64,000 nucleotides of DNA. Origin: Stichopus chloronotus. Its lineage: Eukaryota; Echinodermata; Holothuroidea; Aspidochirotida; Stichopodidae. Every line of letters starts with the position of its first letter. Positions within the stretch are counted from its first letter, which is position 1. Shown here piece after piece: positions 1 through 13,000 of the stretch. Made by a program: the position numbers and the translations under genes. The notes below the pieces were generated by a model that worked only from the letters and a program-made list of their open reading frames with translations, had not been told where the DNA came from and ran no database searches. Where the stretch lies: positions 22,062,769 to 22,126,768 of the forward strand of contig CM037836.1 in the NCBI GenBank assembly GCA_021234535.1, written 5' to 3'.

Positions 1-754
1 GTTCAAAGAAAGTGTTTTGTCATCATCGAAAATTTGCACCCCAGTTGTTACAAATATCTTGGAATAGTTATTTCACCCTGGTGGAATGTAATTCTCGAAT
101 GTGTTATGATGTCGTATGGAACCAAGAAATCATGTCCACTTTCCAGCCTTGTGAGTGAAAGTTGATGAGCAGATGTATCTTCTGAATCAGCATACAAACT
201 AAAAAAGTTGCTTTAATGCCAGCACCCTTTCTTCCCACTAGTATCGATGGTATTTTGAACTCTGCCTGTGAACTATACCACATGTTATATCTGCTGGTTT
301 TTGCCATAGATGGCACATCCAGGATAGGTTAGTCTCCGACGTACTTGTGACTTTTGTGTATTAGCTTTTAGAGTATGCTACATTTGTGTAATGGCATTCC
401 ATTTGTTAGATATTGTGTGGTAGCTGTGACACCTTGTGGTTGTAACCCTTTGAGTATTCTCAAATTTTCTCTGCTAAGTGAGTTTGACTCTTAATTTTCT
501 CATTGTCCTCCTAATAATGGGAGGAAAGGTGAAGACCGATATATGTGTTTGTGATTATGGATGTTTCACTTCCATCGTGCCATGATTTCAAATGTTTGTA
601 CTTTTTTGGTGATCTTTGCTATTAAGTGATGTGTCATTGACAGTTGCTTACACTGTGCTGTGGAGGCATTGTCTGCTATTTGATTTAGAAAGAAATGTGG
701 TAAAAAAGGAAGAATATTAAAAATGAACCGTTTTTTCAGAACAATGTTTTTATC

Positions 755-860
755 GCTGCTGTGGCTGAGTGGATAAAAGTGGTGGCATTTGAAGGAATGG
801 AGTTTTTAGCAGCCAGGAGGTTTGGGGTTCGATCTCTGACCACGTCACAGTAGGATTGGT
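755..860 (+). repeat. tRNA-derived SINE head (A box + B box)
   Basis: An RNA polymerase III type-2 internal promoter is visible. The A box TGGCTGAGTGG lies at 762-772 and the B box GGTTCGATCTC at 826-836, with spacing like a long-variable-arm tRNA (Leu/Ser type). The sequence between does not keep a clean cloverleaf and no acceptor stem closes properly. I therefore call it the head of a SINE or a tRNA pseudogene, not a working tRNA gene. Confidence 0.55.
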
Positions 861-2189
861 TTTTGTCCAAGAGTATTTTGACGATTTCCTATCTTAACTG
901 ACCTTGTGAAAAACGACATGGAGTTTGATTTTGAACCCAAAATCTTCAAGTCGATAGTCACCTGAGGTAAAGTTTGTAGTGTATAACCCACAAGCTTCAT
1001 CCACACTTCTGAAGTCACTCAGCATTGTAAAATAACTTCCCTTCGATGCCTCCAATTATTACTGTTGCTATTAGAGACCCTCTTGTATGCCAAGAGCATG
1101 CCATGGAAAGGAAAAGTTCCCCGATATTGTGATTGTAACTCTGGTTGTGATCAGCCATAGCATCCACAAATCAGCCTGTGCATTGTTCGATGGTTCTTGA
1201 AGCTTGAGATGCTGTTGTTTTACCGCTTGTGGAGTCCACTGTGTCATAGAGAAGCAGGATAGCTCTGCAGTATCAACATCAAATATCAAGTGTTGTCGAT
1301 TGGTTGCTCCTGACTGTTCTGAATCGTCTCAGTCATTGAGGTAGAGGACTTCCATTACTCTACCCTCCATTTGGCCAGAGTTAAAACTTTGAAAACAGAG
1401 AGCATGCAGATATATCTGCAATGTAAGGAACGTTTACCGTTCGCTTTGGAGAGTTTAGACCGCTGAAATTGCCTTTGCAGAATCGTCCACTGAAGCTTTT
1501 GTCTGCAATGGATCCAAAAGCCCAAAGATGCAGTATGCACTTGAAAAAACTGGCAAATGCTAAGTCCTTGAATTATTCATAGCTTTAAGGGCATGCTTTG
1601 GGATAGTTATAACTTCAGCCAATATCACTCAAATAACCATTGTTCCTCCATGTTCCTACACAGAAGCAGATCGGTACATGTGGGCATAATGAGAGTCGCA
1701 AACTTTTTTTTGGGGGGGGGCCAGTCATGTGAAATTTTGTGCCCCCTGTTTTTTGGTGTTCGCTTTTTCTGTTACCCCTGATTGTATTGTCCAAGCTTTC
1801 ACTGAAATGAAAAACAAATTGTTGGAAGTTTTGAATACATGGCACCACAAGGAGAAAAACAACAAAACCTGAATCTATTCCCTGCTTTGGAAATTCTTAA
1901 ATTCACTTTCATTCACTTTGTTGAATTCATTTAGTGGTTAAGGAGGCACAACCAGATCCCCATTAGTTGGCTAAGATATTTGAGAGGACAGCAGTTGCAT
2001 TTACTGGAAAATTGCCTCAGAAACAACAACTTAATTTGACACAAAGTTATGTTATGACTGTACATGATAAATAATAAAATAAGTATATATTCGCTTCTAG
2101 AGTCATCTGCTTAAATTCAAAACTGCATGGTCTATAGCTTGGAGCTTTTCATTTACCAATCAAGAACATGAAATCTGCAGCCACACCAG

Positions 2190-2800
2190 ATGTGTGGTGC
2201 ACATCTATTTCAGAAGCAGTCTGTTTCTCAGCTATTGAACATTGCTAGAACTTTGAAAATTTGACATTGGTAGGTCATGATGAGTGTATGATGTCTGTCA
2301 TGTTTTGTGGAGGTCAAAGGTCATGTGAGGTTTATAGAGGTCATAGTCTGAAAGCCTCATAAGCACTGTGTTTCAATAAGGGAAAGTTGCTAGACTTTCA
2401 GACTTGATGTGTAGCTTATCCACTTTGAGTAGATGATCCCTGGTGTTTTCATGGAGGTTAAAGATCGTTTGGGATCACAAGAGGCTTAAGTCTGAAAATC
2501 TAAATAGTTTACACATCTCAGGCACTGAATGTTGCTGAATCGTCTAATTGCAAAGGTAGTCTAGTGTCAGCAGAACATCTGAATTGTGTTTAGATATGTC
2601 AAAGGTCATTTGAGGGCACCAGAGGTTAAAGTGTGAAAACCTTGGGAGAAAAAAAAATGAGATATCTCAACAACTTGGATGTTGCTGGATCATCAAATAG
2701 TCAACATTGGTAGCTATTCATGAGCAGATGATTTCTGTCATTTTTTAAAGGTCAAAGGTCTCATGAAGTCAGTAGAGATAATAGTTTTGTATTCTTATAG
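2190..2800 (+). repeat. Degenerate tandem repeat units with AGGTCA direct repeats
   Basis: Roughly 150-bp units recur. Each carries a step such as GAGGTCAAAGGTCA followed by a second AGGTCA-like step, and a 'gagtagatgatccct' type segment. They match the better preserved units at 16,355-17,050 in the same orientation, so this is an older copy of the same dispersed repeat. Confidence 0.55.
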
Positions 2801-3697
2801 GCAGAATATTTCAAGAAGTGTCAGATGTTTGAACATTAAAAAAGTTATTTTCATTGTCCTTTGTTTTTCATTAATGTGGCAAACGATCTCAAAAGTCTTT
2901 TGACTTTTCTGATTTTTTTGTTTGTTTTTCATTTTTCTGAGTATGAATTGTTGATTAGCTAGCATCTCTGCAGATCAGTCCATGAGACACCATTTGCGAA
3001 ATGCTGACAATCGGAGAAAGCGGAGAATGCTAGTTTCATTCGTATGAGTTTATGGTATTTCGTGGAAGACTACTGGATTGTCAACAAAAGCTGACAGTAT
3101 GAATATATTTTACTGTTGAAGATGACAGACGTTTGTATAACTTGAACCTCCTTTGGTATATTGAAGTGTCTTGAGACATCATTGCATCATTGGTCAGCAG
3201 TGAACTGAGTTACCTACAGAAATACCAGAATGATCCATAGTTGCTCCTGATATTAAGCAAAGAATCATTCAGTGCTGGGTGGGAGGGGGGGGTGGGAAGA
3301 GAAAGACATGTTACATTTGGTATTGCAGAATGAGAGTCAGTGAGAAAATTATAGATAAAATGACTTTTAAGTGATGAAAAGTGTCAAGGTTGTGAACTAA
3401 TATTCTTCAGGTAGAAAGTTATCTCACCACTATCCTCAAAGATTCATCTTGCTTTGTCAATGAACTTCCATCATCTTTACAGTCACTTTTGGTACCTTAT
3501 ACTTTTCACTGTCAAACCGCATGACTCATGCCGATCCATCTTGTGAGTATAGGCCTATATGGGATCCTCATAATCTTCATACCTGTTTGATTTACTCTGC
3601 TTTATCGCATGGAAAGCAAAACCGCAATGTTACGTAAAAAGAAAGAAAAATAAAAATCAAGTCTTAGAGTCTTCATTTGCCCTTCTTTACGATCCAG

Positions 3698-4014
3698 GCC
3701 AAAGAAACAAGAAAGACAGAGACGAGAGGTGGATTCCACGCAGAGCCCGTTAGGGAATGTGGTGGTCGACGTCGGGGCACCTTCGGTCAACACCACTGTC
3801 CCCACCCAGACGGACAACAACGCAACCACCGTAGCCACAAACGTTTCATCCGTTCCCGAGAGAGTGGTGAACATGGCAGAGGTCATCATGGAGAATGAGT
3901 ACGTTCTGGAGGGTCTCGGTCACTTTGAACAGTACATGGTGGAAGTCGTGGCATGCACCGCTCAAGGTTGCAGCGAGCACAGTGAAGTGGCATCCGGTAG
4001 AACGTTGCCCAAAG
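3698..4014 (+). CDS. INSR: InR exon: alpha/beta cleavage site and start of beta subunit
   Basis: The acceptor is gatccag|g and the donor aaag|gtgagc; the exon starts with the third base of a codon and ends in phase 1. It encodes ERQRR followed by [14 protein letters not shown], aligning with the human RKRR cleavage site and the segment after it. The exon continues into fibronectin III sequence ([15 protein letters not shown]), with the cysteine pair region kept. Confidence 0.93.
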
Positions 4015-7000
4015 GTGAGCACCATCAGCGGTGGTACTCGCTGATGCTTTTGATTCTATCGCTGATGGTGTGTTTTGGGACAGTGACAATGTGACTGCTA
4101 GGATCTGTTCTCTGATGTAGTTTCTCTAGTTGGCATCAGCCTGCTAAACAGAGGAACGCAAAATGCGGAATTTATTATTTGCAAAGTAAAATTATAGTCA
4201 CTTATCGAGTAGAAACCCTACTGTAACCTGTCTGGGTTAATTATGATTTGAGATTGACGAAGGGTACGGGGGCCTGACCGTCTCGTAAAGCACAATATGT
4301 TTGAGAAGGGAATATCGGTTGATTGTGATTCATGTATACAGTTTGCTTGCCTCATAGGCCATTTAGAGGATCTCTGCTGTTTTTCAGTGATGTAAAAACC
4401 AGGAACATCATCATCAAGTTGAAAAAAAAAGTGTAAAAAGCATGGCAGTCCTGTGAGCATGATGTCCCAAGAAGGTAGCACTTGACATGTGAACTTTTGT
4501 TGGTGAGTGTGAGACGGAAGGTCGTTCATAAGCGGCTTTCTACCTCCTACAGAGACAAAAGTCCATTAGTGCTTGCTTCTCATTTCTGTCCAGCAAATTC
4601 AGCAATGTCCTAAGAAAGATTGAGTTGAATTTTCCGCTTCTGCGTTGGTGGTTCCTGCCGCCTGGAAAAGTCCCGAAATTTTATTTTCACATTTTCAGGC
4701 CAGGGGCCAGGAAGAGTCACAATATTTTGAAAAAAAAAAACAAAACAACAACAACAAAAAACGGCAGAGTCCAAGAAAGAGTCACAAAATTCCGAGCAGA
4801 CTGTTAGTTTTTACAACTTCAAAAAGTTACTTTCCGTCACGAATCTTGCCCCATTATGAATTGATCAAGTTCATTAGCTTTCAAATTATGAAATGGGGTA
4901 ATATAAAGTCATGAAAGAGTCATGGAATTTTATTTTCCATATGATGCAGAAATTTTGAAGGTATCTAGGAGCATCCATTCCTCTTTCAGGCCTCATGTGA
5001 CTCTGAATGTGTATTTGGTATCCTCTTGTCCCCAGATGACGCAGACGACATCATCTCTGGTGTCACTTTCAACATAACGGAGCAGAAGATCAAGGAGCAC
5101 GTCGTGTTGGCAATTTGGCATCCACCCCCTCGAGCAAATGGCTTGGTCCTGAAATATGAAGTGGAAGTGACCGAGGAGGTCTATCAGGCAGCTGCTACCA
5201 TGGCGACCCCATCACCCAATAACGACAATGGCACATCTAAGGAGCAGGTAACTTCATCTCGCAAATTACGAGGTGGAACAGAGAGAGTAATGTGTGTTCG
5301 TTGCGCATTTGTGACCACACAATTCATTCTACAGAGTAGAAAATGTTTATTATTTCCACTCACGTTGTCTGGCTGGAGTTCAATCGGTCAAAGTTTGAAA
5401 GTTCATGTAAAAGACGTGAAATAATTTTACCCTCAAGAATCATGAAGATTGTTTCAAAAGATATTGGAAGTGATCCACTCAAAACTGTATGTCTTCAGTG
5501 CATTAAGGATCAGCTGTGTGAAATTTATGTGATATTTTTTATCAAATTTTACTTTGGAGAACATAATTCCGGGGGTGTGCCACATCGACCCGTTGAATGT
5601 TATCAACTCGTCAGTGGTAATTACTGACCATGTTTATGGTAATGCTAGACAATCTGTAGCATTGTTTGTGTGTAAACAGAATTCTAATAGGGACTGTTGT
5701 CCATTGCAGACCCAACAATCAGAGAAAGGCAAATCTTAGTTACTCTATATTTAGACATGGCACCCAGACACGATGTCGCCGTCACTTGTGGTGACGAGAT
5801 TTTGAAAAAAACTTGTCCAGGATTTTCTTTACGATTGCGAGTCACTGGAGGATCTGGAAGTTTTTTGGGAGAGATCTATTTATCTATGATCTTAGCAACA
5901 AGGTGGATTTACATGCAGACGTTTATCTATGAGCAAAGTTCTCAAACCACTACTTCCTTCATACATACACCGGGACTGCAATTCCTGTGAATGATGCTAC
6001 GTACAAAACAATGTGGCATACTTTCATTGAATGGCAAATAATTGTATCTTCAAACCCTGTCCCACCCTCCCACCTCTTCACCCCCCCTCCATTCATGGGC
6101 ATCCCTGTTGATGATTGCCAAATGCAGGTGCTTGTGGTGAGAGTCAGCCTTAAGGGTCTGCCCCTGTCCTCAAGAATTTGCCCCTCCTTCCCATCGAGTC
6201 TGACTAAAGTTGCTCATCACATCTTTATCACAGATGGGTAGGCATTCGTGTTGTCTTTTGGTGTAACCATAGTCCAACAGTAATTTGGACTGACCCTGCC
6301 AAGTGTGAAGTGGTAATAACGTGAAGCTCAGTTGTGTTTGTCAACCTTTGCATCATCCGTGACCCCCCCGCCCACCTCTACCTGCCCTCTACAAAATTCT
6401 GTTATGCCGTCCCGCCCTTTGCCGAGAATGGGAAACATTTATCTGTCAGCTTTAAATGTCGTAATCTCGTGTAAATGTGTAAGGCTAAGGTATCACCTAG
6501 GAAAAGCTCTTCCCACAGGTCATTTGCTTGACTTTTTGACTTAAATGCCCCCCCCCCTGCCGGTGCATCATCTTCACTCTTCTTGGTGACAGTCATTCGT
6601 CATCATTCTTGTTTTCAAGTAGAAGGGATGCAGAAGGAGACCAGCAGATCAATCATATCAATAATAGAACATTACACGGCAGATCTTGTTAAGACTTTGA
6701 CGACGGCATCACTTGAACACTTTCTGTTATGAAAGGCTATGCTTCCTCTATCATTTTGTAGCTCCCTACGAGAAAACTGTTGAATTTCACAGTCACGTGA
6801 GAATGTGTTTGCAATGACACAAATGTTTGCTTCTTCATTTTATCCGGCTGTAGCCGGAAAGGTTCAGAGAGACTTACTGTGTCTCGGCAAACAACTTCGT
6901 GGAAGACGGTGGCTTCAGTTTCACGCTGAGGAACAGCGGTAATTTCTCTGTCAGAGTGAGGGCTGTCACTCTGGCTGGAGAAGGAAATTGGACCCAAGCA

Positions 7001-10000
7001 GAAGCTCTTAATGTTCCCAGTATCCATGGTAAGAATACATGTACTGTACTTTTAGTTTGCATGAGTGATATTTTTTTCTTTTTTTGGGGGGGGGAGGGGC
7101 ATGATAATCGGAGGTGCATTATCAATGTTCAGTTAAAAAATTTGTGTTTCCCAAATTTGCCAAATGCATCATCCAGTAATTTGTGTTTTGTGTTGCCGTG
7201 TATGCCTTTCTGTCAGTTGTGTCTATTGTCAGCTCTCATGGGGGTAAGAGAGAGATGCGGAATGGCTGGTCCATCACATCATTCAATTCTTGTCGGCAAG
7301 TTTGCTGGTGTGATGCCTCACACTGGTATAACTGGCAAAACCCATTGGTTGGTTGATGTCCCCATCAGACACCAACACTTTTTTCGAAAACCTCTGGATC
7401 ATAAGGAATTATACAAGTCATGGGAAGTCATGAATTTAGAGCAGACTGCCAGTGTTTTACAAGTCAAAAAGATTGGCTTCGTATCGTGATGGTTGTGCCA
7501 TTATTGATTTGTCAGATTTTTTTTTGGTCATGATATGTCCATGTAAAGGTCATGAAATATTCTTGGAAAAGTCATGAAATTTGATTTTCCTTAATGTGCA
7601 GGAACCTGACTGGTTATTGCTCTGGTCAGACATACGCATATATCTGTCCATTGAGGCTTGGTGTACCACGTTATCACATGGCATAGAACAAATGTTTCAG
7701 CAGAGCACATATTCCCAGATGCATTTGATGGGTGCTGTATCAAAATCAAAGTACTTCAAGTCATTGTGATGTGTCTTAACATGTCGAATTTCTCTTGAAG
7801 AATAGTGGAGACTATTGGTAAACACCTGTCAGAAATGGATGATATTCAATAATGATTGAACAAGATATTTCATTCTGTGAAAGTAAACCACCCACCTGGT
7901 TTGCAAAATGTTGACATCGTAACGCATTTTACGATAAACAACAACAGTAGAGACAGCCCCACGAACAATTGGTAGTCACAGCACCATGATGCTTAAGCCT
8001 TAAAATGGTTTTGTTTGCCCTTGTCTCTGTACTTACCTACTCAACATAGGCTTGACCACCCCACTCAAAAATGGTTGCAGTTTCAAGCCGATCCGTATCT
8101 TTGCTCGAAGCCTCACAGGAAATTGAGCATTGCTGATGTGGTGTCTCGTACTATGGTGGATTTTCACTAGGACATTTTTCAAACTGTCTCAACTATTTTT
8201 TTTATTTCAGAAAAACCCGTCCCTAAGGCTCAAATTGTTCAGCAGATACCCTGGATCGTTGGTTCAGTAGCTGTGATCAGTCTCGGAATATGCGTCATTC
8301 TCTTTTTCCGCTATCAGTGAGTATTTACGCTCAGCACCGCCGTTGGAGCATTTTCTCAACGAAGTGGTCAGTGTCTTTAATGGTGGGACTGTTAGCAACT
8401 AAGTCGTCTTTCATTGCAAGATGGATGACCATTTATTGATGTCATGTTTTTTTTTTTTTGGGGGGGGCTTTTGTTGTTTGTTAGCCATTAAAAGCAATTG
8501 TAGCTATATCAACAAGTGTAGGAATTTAATGAAAGACATGACATGAAATCTCAGGTGCCTGTAACACTACTTAAGAAGAAATGGTGGTAGCACTGCAACA
8601 GTATTTTAGCATTTTGATGTGAAATTGAAACAAAAACAGATAAAACTGATTATAACCATAAAAAGTAAGCCCATGCCTAAACATTTCAGTATACCAAACA
8701 TTTTGACAACTGAAATAATGTTTACCAGTCAATGTTTACACATTACATGCAGATAGACATTGTTCAAAATATGGACATGAGAACAAATTCAAATCAAGCA
8801 GGTGGCTAAGAAATTTATTGGGAGTATTACTGACCCTAATTACTTCCAGGGCATGTGGTAGCCTTATGCCAAGAGTATGAAGTGGATTCACAACAGACAG
8901 TATGTATCTTGTAACGTAACCATAAAATGCAGTAACTGGGCACTTGTTCTTTCTAAACCATGACATTCAAAGAATAGTAGCCCGGGCTTAACAGAGGGGA
9001 TGGTATGTGTGCAGGAATTTCTGTAAGAAATTATAGAAGAGAAACTCCAGAAGGTAAATATCATTTCGGGAAGTGTGCTGGAAAAGAGGGAAGGGGGGGG
9101 GGGGGGAGTAAGGCAATATTTGGAAAATCCAGTATAAATCTGTCAACAGAGTAGGATTTGAACATTTGTGATCATAAACATCTTCAAACTGTTCTTGTTG
9201 CATTTCTTGGTGTTATTGTATTTTTTTTCCAGAGGCTGTAATAAATGGCACTACCTATTTTGTTATACATGAGGAAGACCCCCTCCCCTACCCTCCCGAT
9301 TCTCTCCTCCCATTGTAATTTTAATCACACAGGGATCATTTTCATCGTTTAATTGCACACCAAATTCTATCTCAGCAGTGAGACCACAGGTTCTGAAGCG
9401 AAAGTTTCTTTGCAGTAATCGATAATGGAAATTCTTTTTCTTGAAGGTACCGCAAAGACCAGACTCCAGATGTCGTTCTTTATGCATCTGCCAATCCAGA
9501 ATACTTCAGCACCAACGACAGTGAGTACATTATCCACCAGTAGTATTTACACCAAGGGTTCATATGGCCTGGAAAAGTCATGGCATCCCATTTTCACTTG
9601 CCAGACCCAGAAAGGTCATGAAATTGGAAAATTGACCGACGTCATGCAAAAGTCACATGGAAAAGGTCATGTAATGTAGAGCAGTATGTTCCATTATTCA
9701 TCAATCAAATGCTCATATGTTTTGTCATGAAGTGACGGTGTAAAGGTCATGACATAGTCATGGAACATTCAAGACATTTAGAGCACTGTTCCATTAGTTT
9801 TGGTCATGAAATGGTCATGTAAAGGTCATGGAAAATTTATTTTCCTCAAGATGCAGGAACCCGGTGACACTGCATTTACTGGCAAAAGCAATTGAATTGG
9901 TTGGACTTCTGATATGTTGTACTTCTTGAAAGAAAAGCTACTTAATTACTCAGAGAAAGTCTGTTTATATCATCACTGCAGGTGGTGACAAGTTTTGAAA

Positions 10001-13000
10001 CTTTAAAGTTTTATCAAGAGAGCATGTTTCCTTCCTTGTGTCGGAGAGATGCCCTGATAGCAAACCCGTGGAATAGAATTAGAACTTTAATTTAGTCCCT
10101 GAGCAAAGCATAGTTCATTAATTAGTCCCTGAGTAAAGCATAGATCATTAATTAGTCCCCGAGGAAAGCACAGTTTGCCAATTAGTCCCCGAGCCAAGCA
10201 TATTTTATTTATTCATCCATGAGCCAAAGTATAATTTCTGCAAAAGAAAATCTAATTGTCATTACTTGTGATCCATCAGTTGTGATTCAATTGTGAGGAA
10301 AATCTTGAAGATAAAAAGTTTTAAATGGGACAACCGAGAAGAAAATTCTTCTTGATGTGTGAAGGACTGGCCCCATTCTTTTCATCTTTGTGATCTTAGT
10401 CCAAAAGGAATTGCATGTGGCTTATATCGTGCTTCAATTTGCCACGGCTAATTTTTACGTCCAATGTCCCATTTGCTAATTTCAGTGTACGTGCCCGATG
10501 ACTGGGAATTCCCGAGAGAGAAGCTCAGCGTGGTCAAGGAACTTGGGAAGGGCGGCTTTGGCATGGTCTACGAGGGAATCGCCCAAGAAATCTGCCCCGG
10601 AGAGGAGAAGACCACCGTAGCCGTCAAATCTGTCCAAGCAAATGCCTCAGTGAGAGACAGGATAGAGTTTCTGAATGAAGCCTCGGTCATGAAGTGAGTC
10701 GATTGCATCACAGAGAGGGGGTTGGTAACTGAAAGGAGGGAGTAGATGGTGATGGTGGTGGGTATGAAACCTTTTAATAGTTGCCAACTAGTGGATTGGT
10801 TATTGCTTATGCTGCAGTATGGTGTACATGTGTCTGGGGCTATGTGGCGGTGTCACTGAATACAGACAATACTCCATCCCATCTTAGCGGCTCTTGAACC
10901 TCAGAAACGAGACTTGTTTCGTGATGACAACAAAATGAAATTCTTCCTCACTGCACAGAGGCAGAGGATGTACTAGCAGAATTGGTGTCAAAAGTCCTCT
11001 TCTTACTTCTTAGTGCAATTGTGTAGCTTTTTCTGCCAGCCAGTTTGTCCGCAACTCATTCCCCTCCCTCACCTCTCCCACCTTGGACTCCACTCGTAAC
11101 TGCGGAAAATTGCCTTGATTTGGTCCTTGCTTAATCTCAAAGTGATAGGGGAAAAACGAAGGGTGAAACAGGAGAATGTTTAGCCCTTTCTCTTTCTGCT
11201 TTTGATTTTTATTCTTTCAGCCATCTAGTGCGAAATTGCCGCACCATATTAATCATAATGAATACTGAAAACAAAATCTAACCAGTTTGCCCAGTTACAT
11301 TAGTTAGCCAGCTAAAATAGTGTTGAACCAGCACAATTCCGACAATACTGCCTTGCCTAAAGTTACTTCTGCTTTGCTGCCCTCTCTTCCTCTTTGCTGG
11401 TGATGCTCAGATAGATTTATTCGTAGATCCTGGTTTCTGTCTGTAAGTTCCTGAATGTTGTTAACTTTTTGATTCATACCTTTTACCCAGACATTTTGTC
11501 TCAATAAGAATTTAATTTTAACTCAATTTATATGCATTGATATTATTTCTCTTTGGTGATGTTATGCTCTAAGTCTCCATAATAATAGCGTTGTTTGTTT
11601 TTACTCTCCTCCTCAGAAACATAAAAACTCACCACGTGGTCCGTCTTTTGGGAGTCGTGTCTAAAGGTCAACCGACGTATGTGATCATGGAATTCATGGC
11701 ACAGGGAGACCTCAAAAACTGGCTCAGAGCCAGACGACCAGAAAACCAACAGGATCTGCCGGTAAGCTCTTTTATTTCTTCTTCCACCTCAGATGATTTT
11801 GTATTCTTTTGTCAAAATTTCTTCCCTATGAAGAGCAGGCTTTTTTTGGGGGGGGGGGGCAATTAAACCTTTAAAAAGTTTGGTAATTTCTGTTTCTCAT
11901 ACCCACATCACATCATCGTGAAGACAAAGGAGATGTCTTGCGTGCCTTTTCCCTGTTGTAGTTTTTTTTTTTTTTCGAGTCTCCTGTTATTACACATTGT
12001 TTATTCTCTTTCTTCCTTGCTCATAATGCCACTGATGGCACAGATGGAGAATGACCCAGTTCGACATCAGTTGATGGTTTTTTCTTTCTTTTCATATGTC
12101 TGCCTCTCTCTTTCAGTCTTTGATTGATTGATGGGTCAAGCCTAGTTCCATTTTAGATAGACTTGATAAGCATCCACTAGTTTTCATTCCTCTCAGAAAA
12201 ATATGATATTTGATATATATATATATATGTTTTCTTGAAAGGGAGAAAAAGGAGTTGAAGAAATGATTTACTGGTACTTTTCTTTGTTATTATTATTTTA
12301 TTTATTTTTTTTCAGTATGCTTTTTGTCCAAATGATTCTATCTGGAAAAATGTATCTTTCACAAAAAGATGGAAACTATTGAAATAGCCAAACAGTTGGC
12401 GAGCAATCTTTCTCAGTCAGATAGAGTAGCATCTGACGCTATGAAATGAAATCAACAAAAAACAAAGGCAACAGCTGACTTTTTGTTAGAGTGTGACTCA
12501 TAGCTAGGAGAGATGTTAATGTAACTGTTTTCTGACTACCTAGATGATTCTTGCCTCAGTTTGGGGCAGTTTAAGCTCAGTCTATTTTGTTGCTTATTTA
12601 TTTAATTAATTATTTTTATACTTTAACAAATAAATGTGTAGGATTTTCTGTTCAAGCAAAATAAGAATAATTGTTCTCATTTTGCGGTCACCTAATGTGG
12701 TTGAGGTTGGCCTGTAGAGGTCAACTTATAACACTCAATAAATCTGCTCACTGAATCATCTCTACGTATCTGTCTCCAGCTCATGGAACGAAAACATCCT
12801 CCCACATACCCAGAGGTGATAAAGATGGCAGCAGAGATTGCAGACGGTATGGCGTACCTGGGTGCCAATAAGTACGTCCACCGCGACCTTTCGGCGAGAA
12901 ATTGTTTGGTCTCCGAAGATGGAACTTGCAAAGTGGCAGGTGGGTGGCAATTTGTTCTTTGGAGGGGTAGTTGATCACTTAGATGCGTCGTCAGATATAA

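Larger units (their letters stand above)
1..3697 (+). other. Intron of the insulin receptor gene (5' part off window)
   Basis: No coding exon is recognisable here on either strand. The first receptor exon begins at 3698 in the middle of a codon, so this stretch is read as intron; the alpha-subunit exons must lie to the left of the window. It holds a tRNA-derived SINE head near 760-840, degenerate units of a tandem repeat containing AGGTCA steps at about 2190-2800, and T-run/G-run tracts near 1704-1720. Short open frames on both strands look like chance. Confidence 0.6.

Noticed and set aside
755..860. A functional tRNA gene
   Set aside because: Only the A and B boxes are good; no closing acceptor stem and no convincing anticodon arm, so a SINE/tRNA relic is preferred.
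3400..3600. An additional receptor exon after the cttcag near 3,412
   Set aside because: The sequence after this acceptor-like site gives no frame resembling the insert domain or fibronectin III and has no fitting donor in phase.
7029..7489. Continuation of the receptor open frame past 7,028
   Set aside because: A clean GT donor follows codon phase 1 at 7,028, and the sequence beyond (poly-T, poly-G, low conservation) is intron; the next exon joins in phase at 8,211.
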